Positions 44,858 through 53,720 of a stretch of 64,000 bases of DNA are shown piece by piece. The DNA is from Mucilaginibacter glaciei. GTDB taxonomy: Bacteria > Bacteroidota > Bacteroidia > Sphingobacteriales > Sphingobacteriaceae. Under the pieces are notes generated by a model. The model did not search any database and was not told where the DNA came from. It worked only from the letters and a program-made list of their open reading frames with translations. The stretch lies in the NCBI RefSeq assembly GCF_014773245.1, contig NZ_JACWMX010000007.1, forward strand, positions 124,001 to 188,000, given 5' to 3'. The position numbers and the translations under genes were made by a program. How positions within the stretch are numbered: position 1 is the stretch's first letter; each line of letters starts with the position of its first letter.

Positions 44858-45753
44858 ACTCGGTAAGAAGACGGCGTTGTACTGGTTTGTTTTTTGAAAA
44901 AGTTATTGAAATGGGCCGGTTCTTCAAAACCCAAGCTGTAGCTTATTTCTGCCACATTCCAGTTGGTGTGCCTAAGCAGGGCTTTTGCTTCTGTGGTGAG
45001 GCGTTCAAAGATGTGGGTAGTAGTAGTTTTACCCGTAGTTTGGCGAATAGCCCTGTTCAGGTGGTTAACGTGTACCGAAAGCTGATCGGCAAAATCTTTG
45101 GCCGAGCGCAGGCTGAAGCGTTGCGCAGGTGTCTCTATGGGGAACTGCCGCTCTAATAACTCGGTGAAGATGGCGGTTATGCGCGAGTTAGCATCGGGGT
45201 GTTTGTAAAGCGTTTCTTGCGGCTGGATCTTTAAAGCGTAGTGCATCAGCTCGGTAACGTAATTACGCAGCAGATCATACTTAAAGCGATACTCAGATTT
45301 GATCTCGTTCAACATTTTATCAAACAAATCGGCAACATATTTATCCTGTTCTTCATTAAGCGCATATGTTGGGCTGCCTCCGGGCATAAACATAGGCAAC
45401 TCATGGATGCTATTACGCATCATGGCGGTAAAGAAAGCCTCTTTAAAGATACAAAACGCCCCCGACCGTACAGAATCGGTATGCTCAAACGTGTAGGGCA
45501 CCAGCGGGTTAAAGAACACCAGCGTACTGCCATCAACCTCAATGCTTTTATCTGCATAATGGATAGTGTTCTTACCCCTAATCAGACTGACTTTGTAAAA
45601 ATCCCTGCGGGCATATACGATGGGTTTAGCGCCGGGCATATAACAATCCTCTAACCTGAAAACATTGAAGTGTCCTATCTCCTGCCCCAGGTTTTCGGGT
45701 AACCAGTTAAACTTTTGTTTATAAAAATCTTCGAGGGTCTCTGTAGTTGGCAT
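44851..45753 (-). CDS. AraC-family transcriptional regulator
   Basis: A 300-residue regulator. The N-terminal half (about 1-180) is a cupin-like ligand domain (VSLIRGKNTIHYADKSIEVDGS, then FFNPLVPYTFEH). The C-terminal 100 residues hold the two HTH motifs: SAKDFADQLSVHVNHLNRAIR and NVAEISYSLGFEEPAHFNNFFKK, the second being the AraC signature. ATG 45753 (MPTTETLEDF) is preferred over a TTG 21 bases upstream. A matching binding site at 45762-45777 sits just before the ATG, pointing to autoregulation; two more lie before the downstream SDR gene. Confidence 0.9.
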   Translation of the reverse strand: MPTTETLEDFYKQKFNWLPENLGQEIGHFNVFRLEDCYMPGAKPIVYARRDFYKVSLIRGKNTIHYADKSIEVDGSTLVFFNPLVPYTFEHTDSVRSGAFCIFKEAFFTAMMRNSIHELPMFMPGGSPTYALNEEQDKYVADLFDKMLNEIKSEYRFKYDLLRNYVTELMHYALKIQPQETLYKHPDANSRITAIFTELLERQFPIETPAQRFSLRSAKDFADQLSVHVNHLNRAIRQTTGKTTTTHIFERLTTEAKALLRHTNWNVAEISYSLGFEEPAHFNNFFKKQTSTTPSSYRVV

Positions 45754-45761
45754 ATACAAAG

Positions 45762-45777
45762 TTACACAATTCAAACA
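45762..45777. promoter_or_regulatory. AraC-type site upstream of the regulator's own gene
   Basis: TTACACAATTCAAACA, identical in 15 of 16 bases to the site at 44842-44857. It starts 9 bases from the ATG, in the position of an autoregulatory operator. Confidence 0.55.
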
Positions 45778-45930
45778 TCAACATCTAAAAACACCTCTAA
45801 AAATCTTTAATTATCTCTAATTTTTAAAGGTTTTCTACTAAACTTCGGCATTGTAATAGACAATTACTTAAAAAATCAGGCTAAATAATGCCATTTACTT
45901 TAGTTAACGAGCAAATTTAATTATGTCTGC

Positions 45931-46854
45931 TTACCTGTTATTTGATGGCTTCAAAATGCTGAGATCCTGCCCTGCCAATAACTGATCGTAATTGATCAGT
46001 TGGAACCTCTTGCCAACCATTGCCTTAAACTCCGGCGAGAGCAGCATATTCAATTCTGTTTGTCGGTGCAGGCTGGTAAGGGGCTTACCTTCTTTGGTAT
46101 TCATTTCGCTGGCATTCATATCAAACAGAGCATCCATCTCCGGGCCCACCTGTGCTACATGGATCACCACAAGGTTGGGGCGGGTAGCGCTCAGTCCGCT
46201 TGCTACATATTTTAAAAATGCCGACTTCTTAGTGGCCACCGGTTCGCCCCACATTTCCAGGTACGTTTCTTTATAATAGGTAACTTCGCTTAGTGTTGAT
46301 ATAGCCAGTTTGTATTTGCGTGCCAAGCGCTCGGTCATGGTGCGCATTGCCGGTGTAGATAATGCCACACCCATGTGCGGATCAATGTAGGTTATCTTCA
46401 ACTCCGACTTCAATGCCCTCTCTATTTGTGCGGATAGCTCGACTTCAACCTCTTTCATTTTATAACCGCTTTTGGCAAAGTCACCGGTCGACTGCATGAA
46501 ATAGCCTACCGAATCTACCAAACTCGGTACAACGGTACGCCCGGTTATCGGCCCCCAGCGATAATTTTTCCATTCGGATGTCAGCGTTAGGTGTACCCCC
46601 ACGCTCACCTGTGGGTTTTTCTTTAAGATCTCTACAGCCTCCTGGTACCAGGGCGTGGCAAATTGCACCGATGCAGAAAAAGGCATGCCCGTTTTAGCAA
46701 CCTGCTGCATGGCCACATTTACAGAGTGGTTCATGCCGATATCATCTAACCTCAATAGCAGTTGTGGTAGCTTACCCGCGCGCTGTGCTTTGGCAGCACC
46801 CGCAGTCAACATTATCAAACACACTCCGGCGCATAGTAAGCCTTTAATTTTCAT
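45931..46854 (-). CDS. Exported YdjC/ChbG-type carbohydrate deacetylase
   Basis: A 307-residue exported protein (signal KIKGLLCAGVCLIMLTAGAAKAQ). Metal-binding features of the YdjC family are present: LLLRLDDIGMNHSVN with the Asp pair, VGVHLTL, and ITYIDPHMG containing the last His. In E. coli ChbG deacetylates chitobiose; secreted Bacteroidota members act on other oligosaccharides or are uncharacterised. No chitin genes adjoin. It is transcribed alone and is divergent from the large barrel protein gene. Confidence 0.85.
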   Translation of the reverse strand: MKIKGLLCAGVCLIMLTAGAAKAQRAGKLPQLLLRLDDIGMNHSVNVAMQQVAKTGMPFSASVQFATPWYQEAVEILKKNPQVSVGVHLTLTSEWKNYRWGPITGRTVVPSLVDSVGYFMQSTGDFAKSGYKMKEVEVELSAQIERALKSELKITYIDPHMGVALSTPAMRTMTERLARKYKLAISTLSEVTYYKETYLEMWGEPVATKKSAFLKYVASGLSATRPNLVVIHVAQVGPEMDALFDMNASEMNTKEGKPLTSLHRQTELNMLLSPEFKAMVGKRFQLINYDQLLAGQDLSILKPSNNR

Positions 46855-47064
46855 ATAAAGTTTATTTGTTATTGATTACGCCGCTGAATGCAGCATTACA
46901 GGAGGTAATTTAGAAAATTAAAACAATAAAAACTTAATTACAAAGTAATGCAGCTAAATAGCTATCTGTTTTAAGTCAACCAAATGCAATTGTGTTCAGA
47001 TTTTTCAGTTCAAGTATAGTTGTAAGCTATTTAAAAACTGATATTTGTATAAGCCACCTGCACA

Positions 47065-49638
47065 ATGTTAAAAAATTTACCCGGTACGCTACTTCTGGTT
47101 TTTGCGAGTCTTTTAAGTCGGGCGCAGCAACTACAGCCTTTCGCCCAGGCAACATTTAAGGATAGCACAATTATTAAAGTGCACCCTGTTTATAATAACG
47201 TTGGTAGCTTTCACCGCTGGCTGTTTGGCGCAAACTATCGTAAAGAATGGGCCACCCCGGTTAAACTGCCCATTATAAAAATATCTGAATTGTACGGAGG
47301 GCTGACACCTGTTAAAGAAGGCGGCGGGATGCAATCTAAATCTTTAAGGCTGGTTGATAAAAGCGGCCGAGAATGGGTGTTGCGCAGTGTGGAGAAAACA
47401 CCCGACAAACTCTTGCCCCTGCCTTTGCAAAACACCTTCGCGGTTGATTGGATAAATGATGCACTGAGCGGGCAGCACCCCTACTCGGCATTAGTGGTGC
47501 CGCCCCTGGCCGCTGCGGCCAACGTACCACATGCCAACCCTGTAATTGGCGTGGTTGCCGATGATAACGCACTTGGCGAATACAGAAAAGCATTTGCCGG
47601 AACGGTTTGCCTGCTGGAGGAACGGGAGCCAACGGGAAAATCTGACAATACGGAAAAGACACTGGCTAACCTGGCAAAAGATTATGATAACCGACTGGAC
47701 GGGAAAGCAATTTTAAGTGCCCGGATGCTGGATATGCTGCTTGGCGACTGGGACCGCCATGAGGACCAGTGGCGCTGGCAGGAGGAGAAAACGGGCAAGG
47801 GACAAAAATTATACACGGGTGTACCCCGCGACCGCGACCAGGTTTTCCACCTGGAGGAAGGCCTGCTGCCGGATTTTGCAGCACTGTCATTCATCAACCC
47901 CTTGTTAGGCGATTTTAAGGCCGACATTCCTACAGCAAAATACTGGCTGGCAAAAACCCGTTTTGTAAACCCACTGCCCGATGCGCAGATGAGCTATGCC
48001 GAATGGATGAAGATAGTAAACGAATTTACCGCCGCCGAAACAGATGCGGTATTAGAAGAGGGCTTGCGCCGCTTGCCCAAAGAAGTGTATGGGTTTAGGC
48101 ATAATGAATTACTGAACAAACTAAAACGTCGCCGCGACCAGATCCCCCGGGCCATGAGCGATTATTACCACTTTATATACCGCATAGTCGACTTGCGCGC
48201 TACTAATAAAGATGAGCAGATAACTATTACAGGAAAAACCAATGGTAGCCTGCATGTAGCCATCAACAAGTTTAAAAACAAACAAGTTGGCGACACGCTT
48301 TTCTCCCTGACTTATAACCCCGACATAACGCAGGAGCTAAGACTTTATACCGGCGATGGCGATGACCATATTGTGATCAACAGCAACCGGTCGCCTATCA
48401 AAATAAGGATAGTTGGCGGCAAGGGCAATAATACTTACAACGTGCTATCGGCAAACAAAGCGGTGAGTATTTACGATGATAAGGCCACAAAAATTGAGGG
48501 CGACGCGGGCCGGTTAAACACCCACCTATCTGCCGATACGATGAATACTAAATTCGTACCTACCAACCTTTATAACATTTGGCAACCTTTGGCTACCGCG
48601 GGTTTGAACGTAGATGATGGGTTTTTACTGGGCGTTGGTGCCAAATACACCAAAAAAGATGGTTTCCGCAAGTTGCCTTACAGCAGCACACAGCAATTAT
48701 TGATAACACATTCATTTGCTACAGATGCGTTCCGGATTAAATATAACGGCGAGTGGATAGCAGCCATCGGCAAGGCCGATCTGTTGCTCAACGCCAATAT
48801 CCAAGCGCCCGATAATACCTTGAACTTCTTTGGCCTGGGCAATCAAACCGTGCTTAATAAAGCCATCCCTAATTATCGCAGGTTTTACCGCACACGGTTT
48901 GATACCTATGAGTTTGATGTGTCGCTTCGCTGGCATACCGGCAGCCATAGCACGTTAAGCATAGGCCCGTCCATACAGTTTTACCACCTGGATTTTAATG
49001 ATAACGCCGGGCGCTTTATTACTAATGCAGCCCAAATTGGATCGTACGATAGCCTGACAGTAAATAAAGACAAAGCTCATTTAGGCCTGGTGGTTAATCT
49101 AAATATCAACAAACGGAAGGACCTGCCGCTGCCAAAAGGTGGCTACTATTTAAACGTTACGTTAGAGGGTTATGACGGATTGAACGGCTATTCCAAATCA
49201 TACGCGCAATTACGCCCCGAGTTTACCTTTTACCAGAAGATCAATTCAAAAGGCACCATCATTCTGTCAGATCGTGTAGGCGGCGGTGTTACCATAGGCC
49301 AACAGGCTTTTTACCAGTCGATGTTTTTGGGTGGGCAAGGCAACCTGCTGGGGTATGTGCAAAACCGCTTTGCAGGCAAGCACATGGTTTACAATAACCT
49401 GCAAGCAAGGGCTAAACTGTTAACTGTTCGCAGCTATATTTTGCCCGGCGAATTAGGCGTAACCGGTTTTTACGACACCGGGCGGGTTTGGGCTGAGGGC
49501 GAAAGCTCAACCAAATGGCATCAGGGCACGGGCGGCGGCCTTTACTTTTCGCCTGCCGGGTTGCTCATCTTCCAGGTACTGGCGGGTCACTCCAATGAAG
49601 GCTGGTACCCATATGTGTCGTTTAATGTGAGGATTTGA
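47065..49638 (+). CDS. Outer-membrane protein with kinase-like N-terminal domain, RTX-like segment and beta-barrel
   Basis: 857 residues with signal peptide (KNLPGTLLLVFASLLSRAQQ). Residues about 85-265 look like a HipA/FAM20/CotH-type kinase fold: a strand pair GGGMQSKSLRLVDKSGREWV (87-106) like the glycine-loop strands, LSARMLDMLLGDWDRHEDQW with a catalytic-looking GDWDRH (227-232), and GVPRDRDQVF (252-261) placed as a metal-binding Asp segment. Residues about 385-500 contain YTGDGDDHIVI and GGKGNNTYNVL, resembling RTX calcium repeats. Residues about 515-857 are a beta-barrel ending in FNVRI. The kinase-like reading is inference from spacing of motifs. It may also be annotated simply as a BamA/TamA-type surface antigen. 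Confidence 0.7.
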   Translation: MLKNLPGTLLLVFASLLSRAQQLQPFAQATFKDSTIIKVHPVYNNVGSFHRWLFGANYRKEWATPVKLPIIKISELYGGLTPVKEGGGMQSKSLRLVDKSGREWVLRSVEKTPDKLLPLPLQNTFAVDWINDALSGQHPYSALVVPPLAAAANVPHANPVIGVVADDNALGEYRKAFAGTVCLLEEREPTGKSDNTEKTLANLAKDYDNRLDGKAILSARMLDMLLGDWDRHEDQWRWQEEKTGKGQKLYTGVPRDRDQVFHLEEGLLPDFAALSFINPLLGDFKADIPTAKYWLAKTRFVNPLPDAQMSYAEWMKIVNEFTAAETDAVLEEGLRRLPKEVYGFRHNELLNKLKRRRDQIPRAMSDYYHFIYRIVDLRATNKDEQITITGKTNGSLHVAINKFKNKQVGDTLFSLTYNPDITQELRLYTGDGDDHIVINSNRSPIKIRIVGGKGNNTYNVLSANKAVSIYDDKATKIEGDAGRLNTHLSADTMNTKFVPTNLYNIWQPLATAGLNVDDGFLLGVGAKYTKKDGFRKLPYSSTQQLLITHSFATDAFRIKYNGEWIAAIGKADLLLNANIQAPDNTLNFFGLGNQTVLNKAIPNYRRFYRTRFDTYEFDVSLRWHTGSHSTLSIGPSIQFYHLDFNDNAGRFITNAAQIGSYDSLTVNKDKAHLGLVVNLNINKRKDLPLPKGGYYLNVTLEGYDGLNGYSKSYAQLRPEFTFYQKINSKGTIILSDRVGGGVTIGQQAFYQSMFLGGQGNLLGYVQNRFAGKHMVYNNLQARAKLLTVRSYILPGELGVTGFYDTGRVWAEGESSTKWHQGTGGGLYFSPAGLLIFQVLAGHSNEGWYPYVSFNVRI

Positions 49639-49683
49639 TGGGAGAAGTATTGCCAGCGCTGCGGAGCGGGATATAATACAACC

Positions 49684-49826
49684 AACTCACCCGGTCATTG
49701 CTCCGCTCGAACGCCCTCTCTTCGCTAAAACGAAAAGAGGGTTTAGCTGCATTTTCCTTTTTGTTTTTCCTCACCCTCTTTGCGCAGCAGAGAGGGTCGA
49801 CCAGCGTAGCGGTGCCGGGGTGAGTT
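49684..49826. repeat. Long palindromic repeat (AACTCACCCGGTCATTGCT type), copy 1
   Basis: Ends AACTCACCCGG and CCGGGGTGAGTT are inverted; inside lie two hairpins with CCCTCTCTTCGC/CGAAAAGAGGG and CACCCTCTTTGCG/AGAGAGGGT. The copy at 59095-59222 has the same plan. It probably belongs to a REP/MITE-like family. Confidence 0.8.
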
Positions 49827-50088
49827 GCATCAAGTCTTTACGTAGTGCTGATTCGCGCGGCCTCCAAATTTCTTTTTTGAAAAATCTATCATCATCTAAA
49901 AGATTACAAATCCTCATTCGTCTTACGATTATTAGTAAAATATTGAACTTCGGTGTAAAATATACACTGTGTCACATTAACACATAATCAGCTATAAAAC
50001 GCTCAGTTTAATCGTCAATTGTCATTACAATCTTTTACATGGTCTTAAATTTCATTTTATTGTCACAAAACCGATAATTAGTAAATTA

Positions 50089-50122
50089 AGTTGACTAATA
50101 TGGTCAACTCGGTTTACATTTG
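50089..50122 (+). promoter_or_regulatory. Promoter with palindromic operator for the orphan/DUF5686/MarR operon
   Basis: TTG at 50091-50093 and TACATTTG at 50115-50122, 21 bases apart, match the -33/-7 pattern. The palindrome AGTTGAC-N7-GTCAACT (50089-50109) covers the -33 and so can block it. The half-site AAGTTGAC recurs at 53103-53110 upstream of the MarR gene. Confidence 0.6.
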
Positions 50123-50142
50123 TACTGTTATTCAAAAACGCC

Positions 50143-50499
50143 ATGGAAAATACCTATCTATCTCAGCCAACCACAACCACATTCTCAACAGGAGTGGTTG
50201 CCAATAACGCATCAACATTAAGCACAACACAAAAACAGTTTGCCGGTGATAACCGTACGTCGGTTAGTACTACTTCGGCTACTCACCAGCCACACATTTT
50301 TAAAACAGTTGTAGATATGGTTGGCGAAGGTTTAAAGCAAAACTTTTTAGGGCCAAATATCGATATGGAATTCCTGACATTAACCCTGCGCAGCTTTGCA
50401 TCAACATCTGCCAGGGCCATACAGCAATTTGTAAAACCACTTACCAAAAAACGCGAAGTGGAAAATCCTTGCCATCAACTTAACCAACCTTGTTTCTAA
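50143..50499 (+). CDS. 118-residue orphan protein, first gene of a MarR-controlled operon
   Basis: No recognised family. The first 50 residues are Thr/Ser/Asn-rich and probably disordered (for example TTTTFSTGVVANNAS); the centre has a helix-forming stretch (FKTVVDMVGEGLKQNFLG, then DMEFLTLTLRSFASTSARAI); the end is basic with a Cys pair (CHQLNQPCF). There is no signal peptide and no membrane segment. It ends 17 bases before the DUF5686 gene and follows a palindromic operator, so it is very likely co-expressed with it and with marR. Confidence 0.65.
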   Translation: MENTYLSQPTTTTFSTGVVANNASTLSTTQKQFAGDNRTSVSTTSATHQPHIFKTVVDMVGEGLKQNFLGPNIDMEFLTLTLRSFASTSARAIQQFVKPLTKKREVENPCHQLNQPCF

Positions 50500-50516
50500 A
50501 TCTCACAACTATCACA

Positions 50517-53084
50517 ATGAAACCGCTTATCACGCTTTTTAAACAAAGCATCATACTTATACTCCTGCTGCCCTTATCGCTTGCTACTGCAATGGCACAA
50601 AGCCCCGTTATTAAGGGTATTGTGACCGATGTAAAGCGTAAAGAAACAATGCCTTTCGTAACCGTATCGTTCGTGGGTACCAGCGTTGGCATGAGCACCA
50701 ATACCAAAGGCGAATACAGCCTTGTTAACAACGGTAATTACAAACAAATAAAGGTAGCTTTCATCGGCTACAAAACTATTGTAAAGGACATCGAGCCGGG
50801 TAAGGATCAGGTGATCAACTTTAACCTGATAGAAGATAACCGCACGCTGAACGAGGTGGTGGTACGCTCCAACAAAAAGAAAAAATACACCAATAAAAAT
50901 AACCCCGCGGTTGAATTGATCCGCCAGGTGATCGAGCATAAAAAACAAAACCAGTTAGAAAATTACGATTACGCCCAGTACAAACAGTACGAACGGATGA
51001 TCTTTTCGCTGAGTAACCTTTCTGATAAATTTAAGAATAAAAAGATCTTTAAAAACTACCAGTTCATGTTTAAAGAGCAGGATTCGACCGCTATTGGTGG
51101 TAAAACCCTGTTACCGATGTACCTGGAAGAAAAGCTATCTGACAATTATTACCGTAAGGCCCCTTATGCTAAAAAGCAGGTGGTAGAGGCCAACAAACAG
51201 GTTAAGTATGATGCCAACTTTGTAGATAACGAAGGACTTAAAACTTACTTTAACCGGATGTACCAGGATATCAATATCTACGATAATAATATATCGTTAT
51301 TGAGTAACCAGTTGTTGAGCCCAATTGCCGATCACTCTCCCGATTACTATAAATTCTTTATTACCGATACTTTAAAAGACCAGCAACCCAACCTGATCGA
51401 ACTGAGCTTTACGCCGCGCAATACAAATGGGTTACTTTTTGAAGGCCGTATGTACGTGACAATGGATGGCAACTTTGCCGTGCAGAATGCAGAATTGACA
51501 GTTAATAAAAACATCAACCTTAACTTTGTAAGGCAGATGCAGGCCAACTTATCGTATGAGAAAAACAACGATGGCCGGTACCACCTAAGCCAAAGCAACT
51601 TGAAGATCGAATTCGGGATCAACAAAAACAAGGGCGGCGGCGTATATGGCGAGCGTTTGGTTACAATCAACAATTTTGAGATCAACCAACCCCGCAGCAA
51701 AGAAATTTATGAAGGCCCGGCGCAAGTGCTCGCGTCAAACGCTGATACAAAAAGCGACCAGTACTGGACACAAAGCCGCCCGGACAGTTTAGATGCCGAT
51801 GCCGCCCGGATCTACAAGAACGTAGATAGCCTGCAAACTATCCCGTCGTTTAAAAAGACGATGGATATTGCCACGCTGGTATTAGCCGGCTATAAAAACT
51901 ATGGCAAATTTGAGGTAGGCCCTGCCAACACCTTTTACAGCTTTAACCCGGTAGAAGGTTTCCGCCCCAGGATAGGCGGCCGCAGCACCCCTGAATTGAG
52001 CAAGCGTTATTATTTTGAAACTTATGGCGCTTACGGTACAAAAGACCAGCAGTTTAAATACTTTTTGAGCAGTACGTACTCGCTTAACAACAAATCTATC
52101 TACGCATTCCCGCAAAGTTATGTACGGGCCAGTTTTCAGCACGATACCAAAATACCGGGCCAGGAATTGCAGTTTGTGCAGGAAAGTAACTTCCTGTTAT
52201 CATTCAAACGCGGAGATAACGATGTGTGGTTGTATAATGACATTTTCCGGTTAGATTATGTGCATGAATTCAGCAATCACTTATCGTACGCTTTAGGCTT
52301 TAAAAAATGGGGCCAAACGCCCGCGGGTTCGTTGCAGTTCCGTAACTTGTTACCCAATGGCGCCATAAACGATGTTAATCGGATCAATACTACCGAGTTA
52401 TCTGCACAGATTCGCTGGGCACCTCACGAGAAATTTTACCAGGGTAAACTTTACCGCACCCCAATACCTGACCGTTACCCGGTTTTCACACTAAACTATC
52501 AGCAAGGTGTAAAGGGTTTATTAGGCGGCGATTATAATTATCAGAACTTTACAGGTAACATCACTAAACGTTTTTACCTGTCGCAGTTAGGGTACACAGA
52601 TGTGAGTGCCGAAGGCAGCTATCTTTTCGGCCAGGTGCCGTTCCCGTTGTTGGATATACATCATGCCAACCAGACTTACGCGTTCCAGCTGTATTCTTAT
52701 AACCTGATGAACTTCCAGGAATTTGTGAGCGACCATTACGCCAGTATCGCTATTGACCATAACTTCAACGGCTTTTTATTTAACCGGGTACCCTTGCTAA
52801 AGAAACTGAAACTGCGCGAGATCATTGACTTTAAGAGCCTTTGGGGCGGTGTACGTGCCGAGAATAACCCGGCAAACAACAGTGCGTTGCTGCGTTTCCC
52901 GGGCAGCGGCGGAACTAATGGCGGCACTTACGCGCTTGGCTCTAAACCATACATGGAAGGCAGCGTGGGTGTAGGTAACATCTTTAAATTATTACGGGTC
53001 GACCTGGTTAAACGTTTTACTTACCTGGATAACCCCGGCGCGCCGGAATGGGGTGTAAGGGCTATGGTTAAATTTGATTTTTAA
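50517..53084 (+). CDS. Outer-membrane DUF5686 protein with carboxypeptidase-like regulatory domain
   Basis: 855 residues with signal peptide (KPLITLFKQSIILILLLPLS, then cleavage near AMAQ). Residues about 25-115 form a carboxypeptidase-regulatory-like beta-sandwich (IKGIVTDVKRKETMPFVTVSF, GTSVGMSTNTKGEYSLV). The remainder is the DUF5686 family: mixed beta and a C-terminal outer-membrane barrel (APEWGVRAMVKFDF at the end with terminal Phe). This family is common in Bacteroidota and its function is not known. It is the second gene of an operon with an upstream orphan and downstream MarR regulator. ATG 50517 begins the signal; longer starts overlap the orphan. Confidence 0.88.
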   Translation: MKPLITLFKQSIILILLLPLSLATAMAQSPVIKGIVTDVKRKETMPFVTVSFVGTSVGMSTNTKGEYSLVNNGNYKQIKVAFIGYKTIVKDIEPGKDQVINFNLIEDNRTLNEVVVRSNKKKKYTNKNNPAVELIRQVIEHKKQNQLENYDYAQYKQYERMIFSLSNLSDKFKNKKIFKNYQFMFKEQDSTAIGGKTLLPMYLEEKLSDNYYRKAPYAKKQVVEANKQVKYDANFVDNEGLKTYFNRMYQDINIYDNNISLLSNQLLSPIADHSPDYYKFFITDTLKDQQPNLIELSFTPRNTNGLLFEGRMYVTMDGNFAVQNAELTVNKNINLNFVRQMQANLSYEKNNDGRYHLSQSNLKIEFGINKNKGGGVYGERLVTINNFEINQPRSKEIYEGPAQVLASNADTKSDQYWTQSRPDSLDADAARIYKNVDSLQTIPSFKKTMDIATLVLAGYKNYGKFEVGPANTFYSFNPVEGFRPRIGGRSTPELSKRYYFETYGAYGTKDQQFKYFLSSTYSLNNKSIYAFPQSYVRASFQHDTKIPGQELQFVQESNFLLSFKRGDNDVWLYNDIFRLDYVHEFSNHLSYALGFKKWGQTPAGSLQFRNLLPNGAINDVNRINTTELSAQIRWAPHEKFYQGKLYRTPIPDRYPVFTLNYQQGVKGLLGGDYNYQNFTGNITKRFYLSQLGYTDVSAEGSYLFGQVPFPLLDIHHANQTYAFQLYSYNLMNFQEFVSDHYASIAIDHNFNGFLFNRVPLLKKLKLREIIDFKSLWGGVRAENNPANNSALLRFPGSGGTNGGTYALGSKPYMEGSVGVGNIFKLLRVDLVKRFTYLDNPGAPEWGVRAMVKFDF

Positions 53085-53137
53085 TGAATACATTCGTGAA
53101 CCAAGTTGACCTTTAAGTGTTGTAGTTAATAGAAATC

Positions 53138-53632
53138 ATGGGAGATTATTGTTCAATAACAGAAGATGCAAAAAGGGTAGCCCCTAAGTTGATCTACCTT
53201 TTAAAAAGGTTTATTGACGAATGGGGCAGTAAAAAACTGTGCGTAGTTAATAATCCAGGTTTTAACAGTGCACATATGCCCTTATTTATGAGCATTGGCA
53301 CCACCGGAATTTCTAACAATGAACTGGCATCGAAGCTAAACGTATCTAAACAAGCAACCAGCAAGATCATTAAGGAACTGGAAGCAATAAAAATGGTACG
53401 CAGTGAAAAAAGCCCCGACGATGCCCGCGTGGTGATGCTGCACATGACCGAAGAAGGCGCAAAATTTTACAACTACTTAAAAAACCAGGTTACTGAACTG
53501 GAAAATATGTATAAGAAAGAAGTTGGCGCTAAAAATTATGAGATTGCTATAGATGTTATGCTAAAGCTTATAAAATTTCATGAAAGCTATAATTGCAGTG
53601 CCGCATCAGCAAAAGAATTAGAAAAAGTTTAA
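53138..53632 (+). CDS. MarR-family transcriptional regulator
   Basis: A 164-residue winged-helix regulator. The HTH is MPLFMSIGTTGISNNELASKLNVSKQATSKIIKELE, and the wing VRSEKSPDDARVVMLHMTEEG. Flanking helices would form the dimer. It lies 53 bases after the DUF5686 gene and is probably in the same operon. The palindrome at 50089-50109 and the half-site at 53103-53110 are candidate binding sites, suggesting autoregulation. The inducer is unknown. Confidence 0.9.
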   Translation: MGDYCSITEDAKRVAPKLIYLLKRFIDEWGSKKLCVVNNPGFNSAHMPLFMSIGTTGISNNELASKLNVSKQATSKIIKELEAIKMVRSEKSPDDARVVMLHMTEEGAKFYNYLKNQVTELENMYKKEVGAKNYEIAIDVMLKLIKFHESYNCSAASAKELEKV

Positions 53633-53647
53633 GTAAATGACAATAGG

Positions 53648-53664
53648 ATGAAACGGTGTTTCAT
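53648..53664. promoter_or_regulatory. Short palindrome ATGAAAC-N3-GTTTCAT
   Basis: Perfect 7-bp arms with GGT between them, in the gap between the MarR stop and the TetR promoter. It may be an additional operator or a weak terminator stem; it has no T run. Confidence 0.4.
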
Positions 53665-53674
53665 ATAACAGTTG

Positions 53675-53696
53675 TATATTTGCTTAACACTGTTAA
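53675..53696 (+). promoter_or_regulatory. TetR-gene promoter with adjoining operator
   Basis: TATATTTG (53675-53682) is a good -7 box; directly after it TTAACACTGTTAA (53684-53696) would cover the transcription start. The same 13-mer or its complement recurs twice upstream of the adaptor gene. Confidence 0.65.
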
Positions 53697-53720
53697 ATAA
53701 ATTAATGGTGCTAACACAAA

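Larger units (their letters stand above)
49639..50142. other. Long intergenic region with repeat and operator
   Basis: 504 bases without a convincing gene. It contains the 143-bp palindromic element (49684-49826), then A/T-rich sequence and the promoter-operator region for the 50143 operon (50089-50122). Confidence 0.6.

Noticed and set aside
47336-47927. Open frames opposite the kinase-like/barrel gene
   Set aside because: They are shadows of a gene with strong domain evidence on the plus strand and have biased composition.
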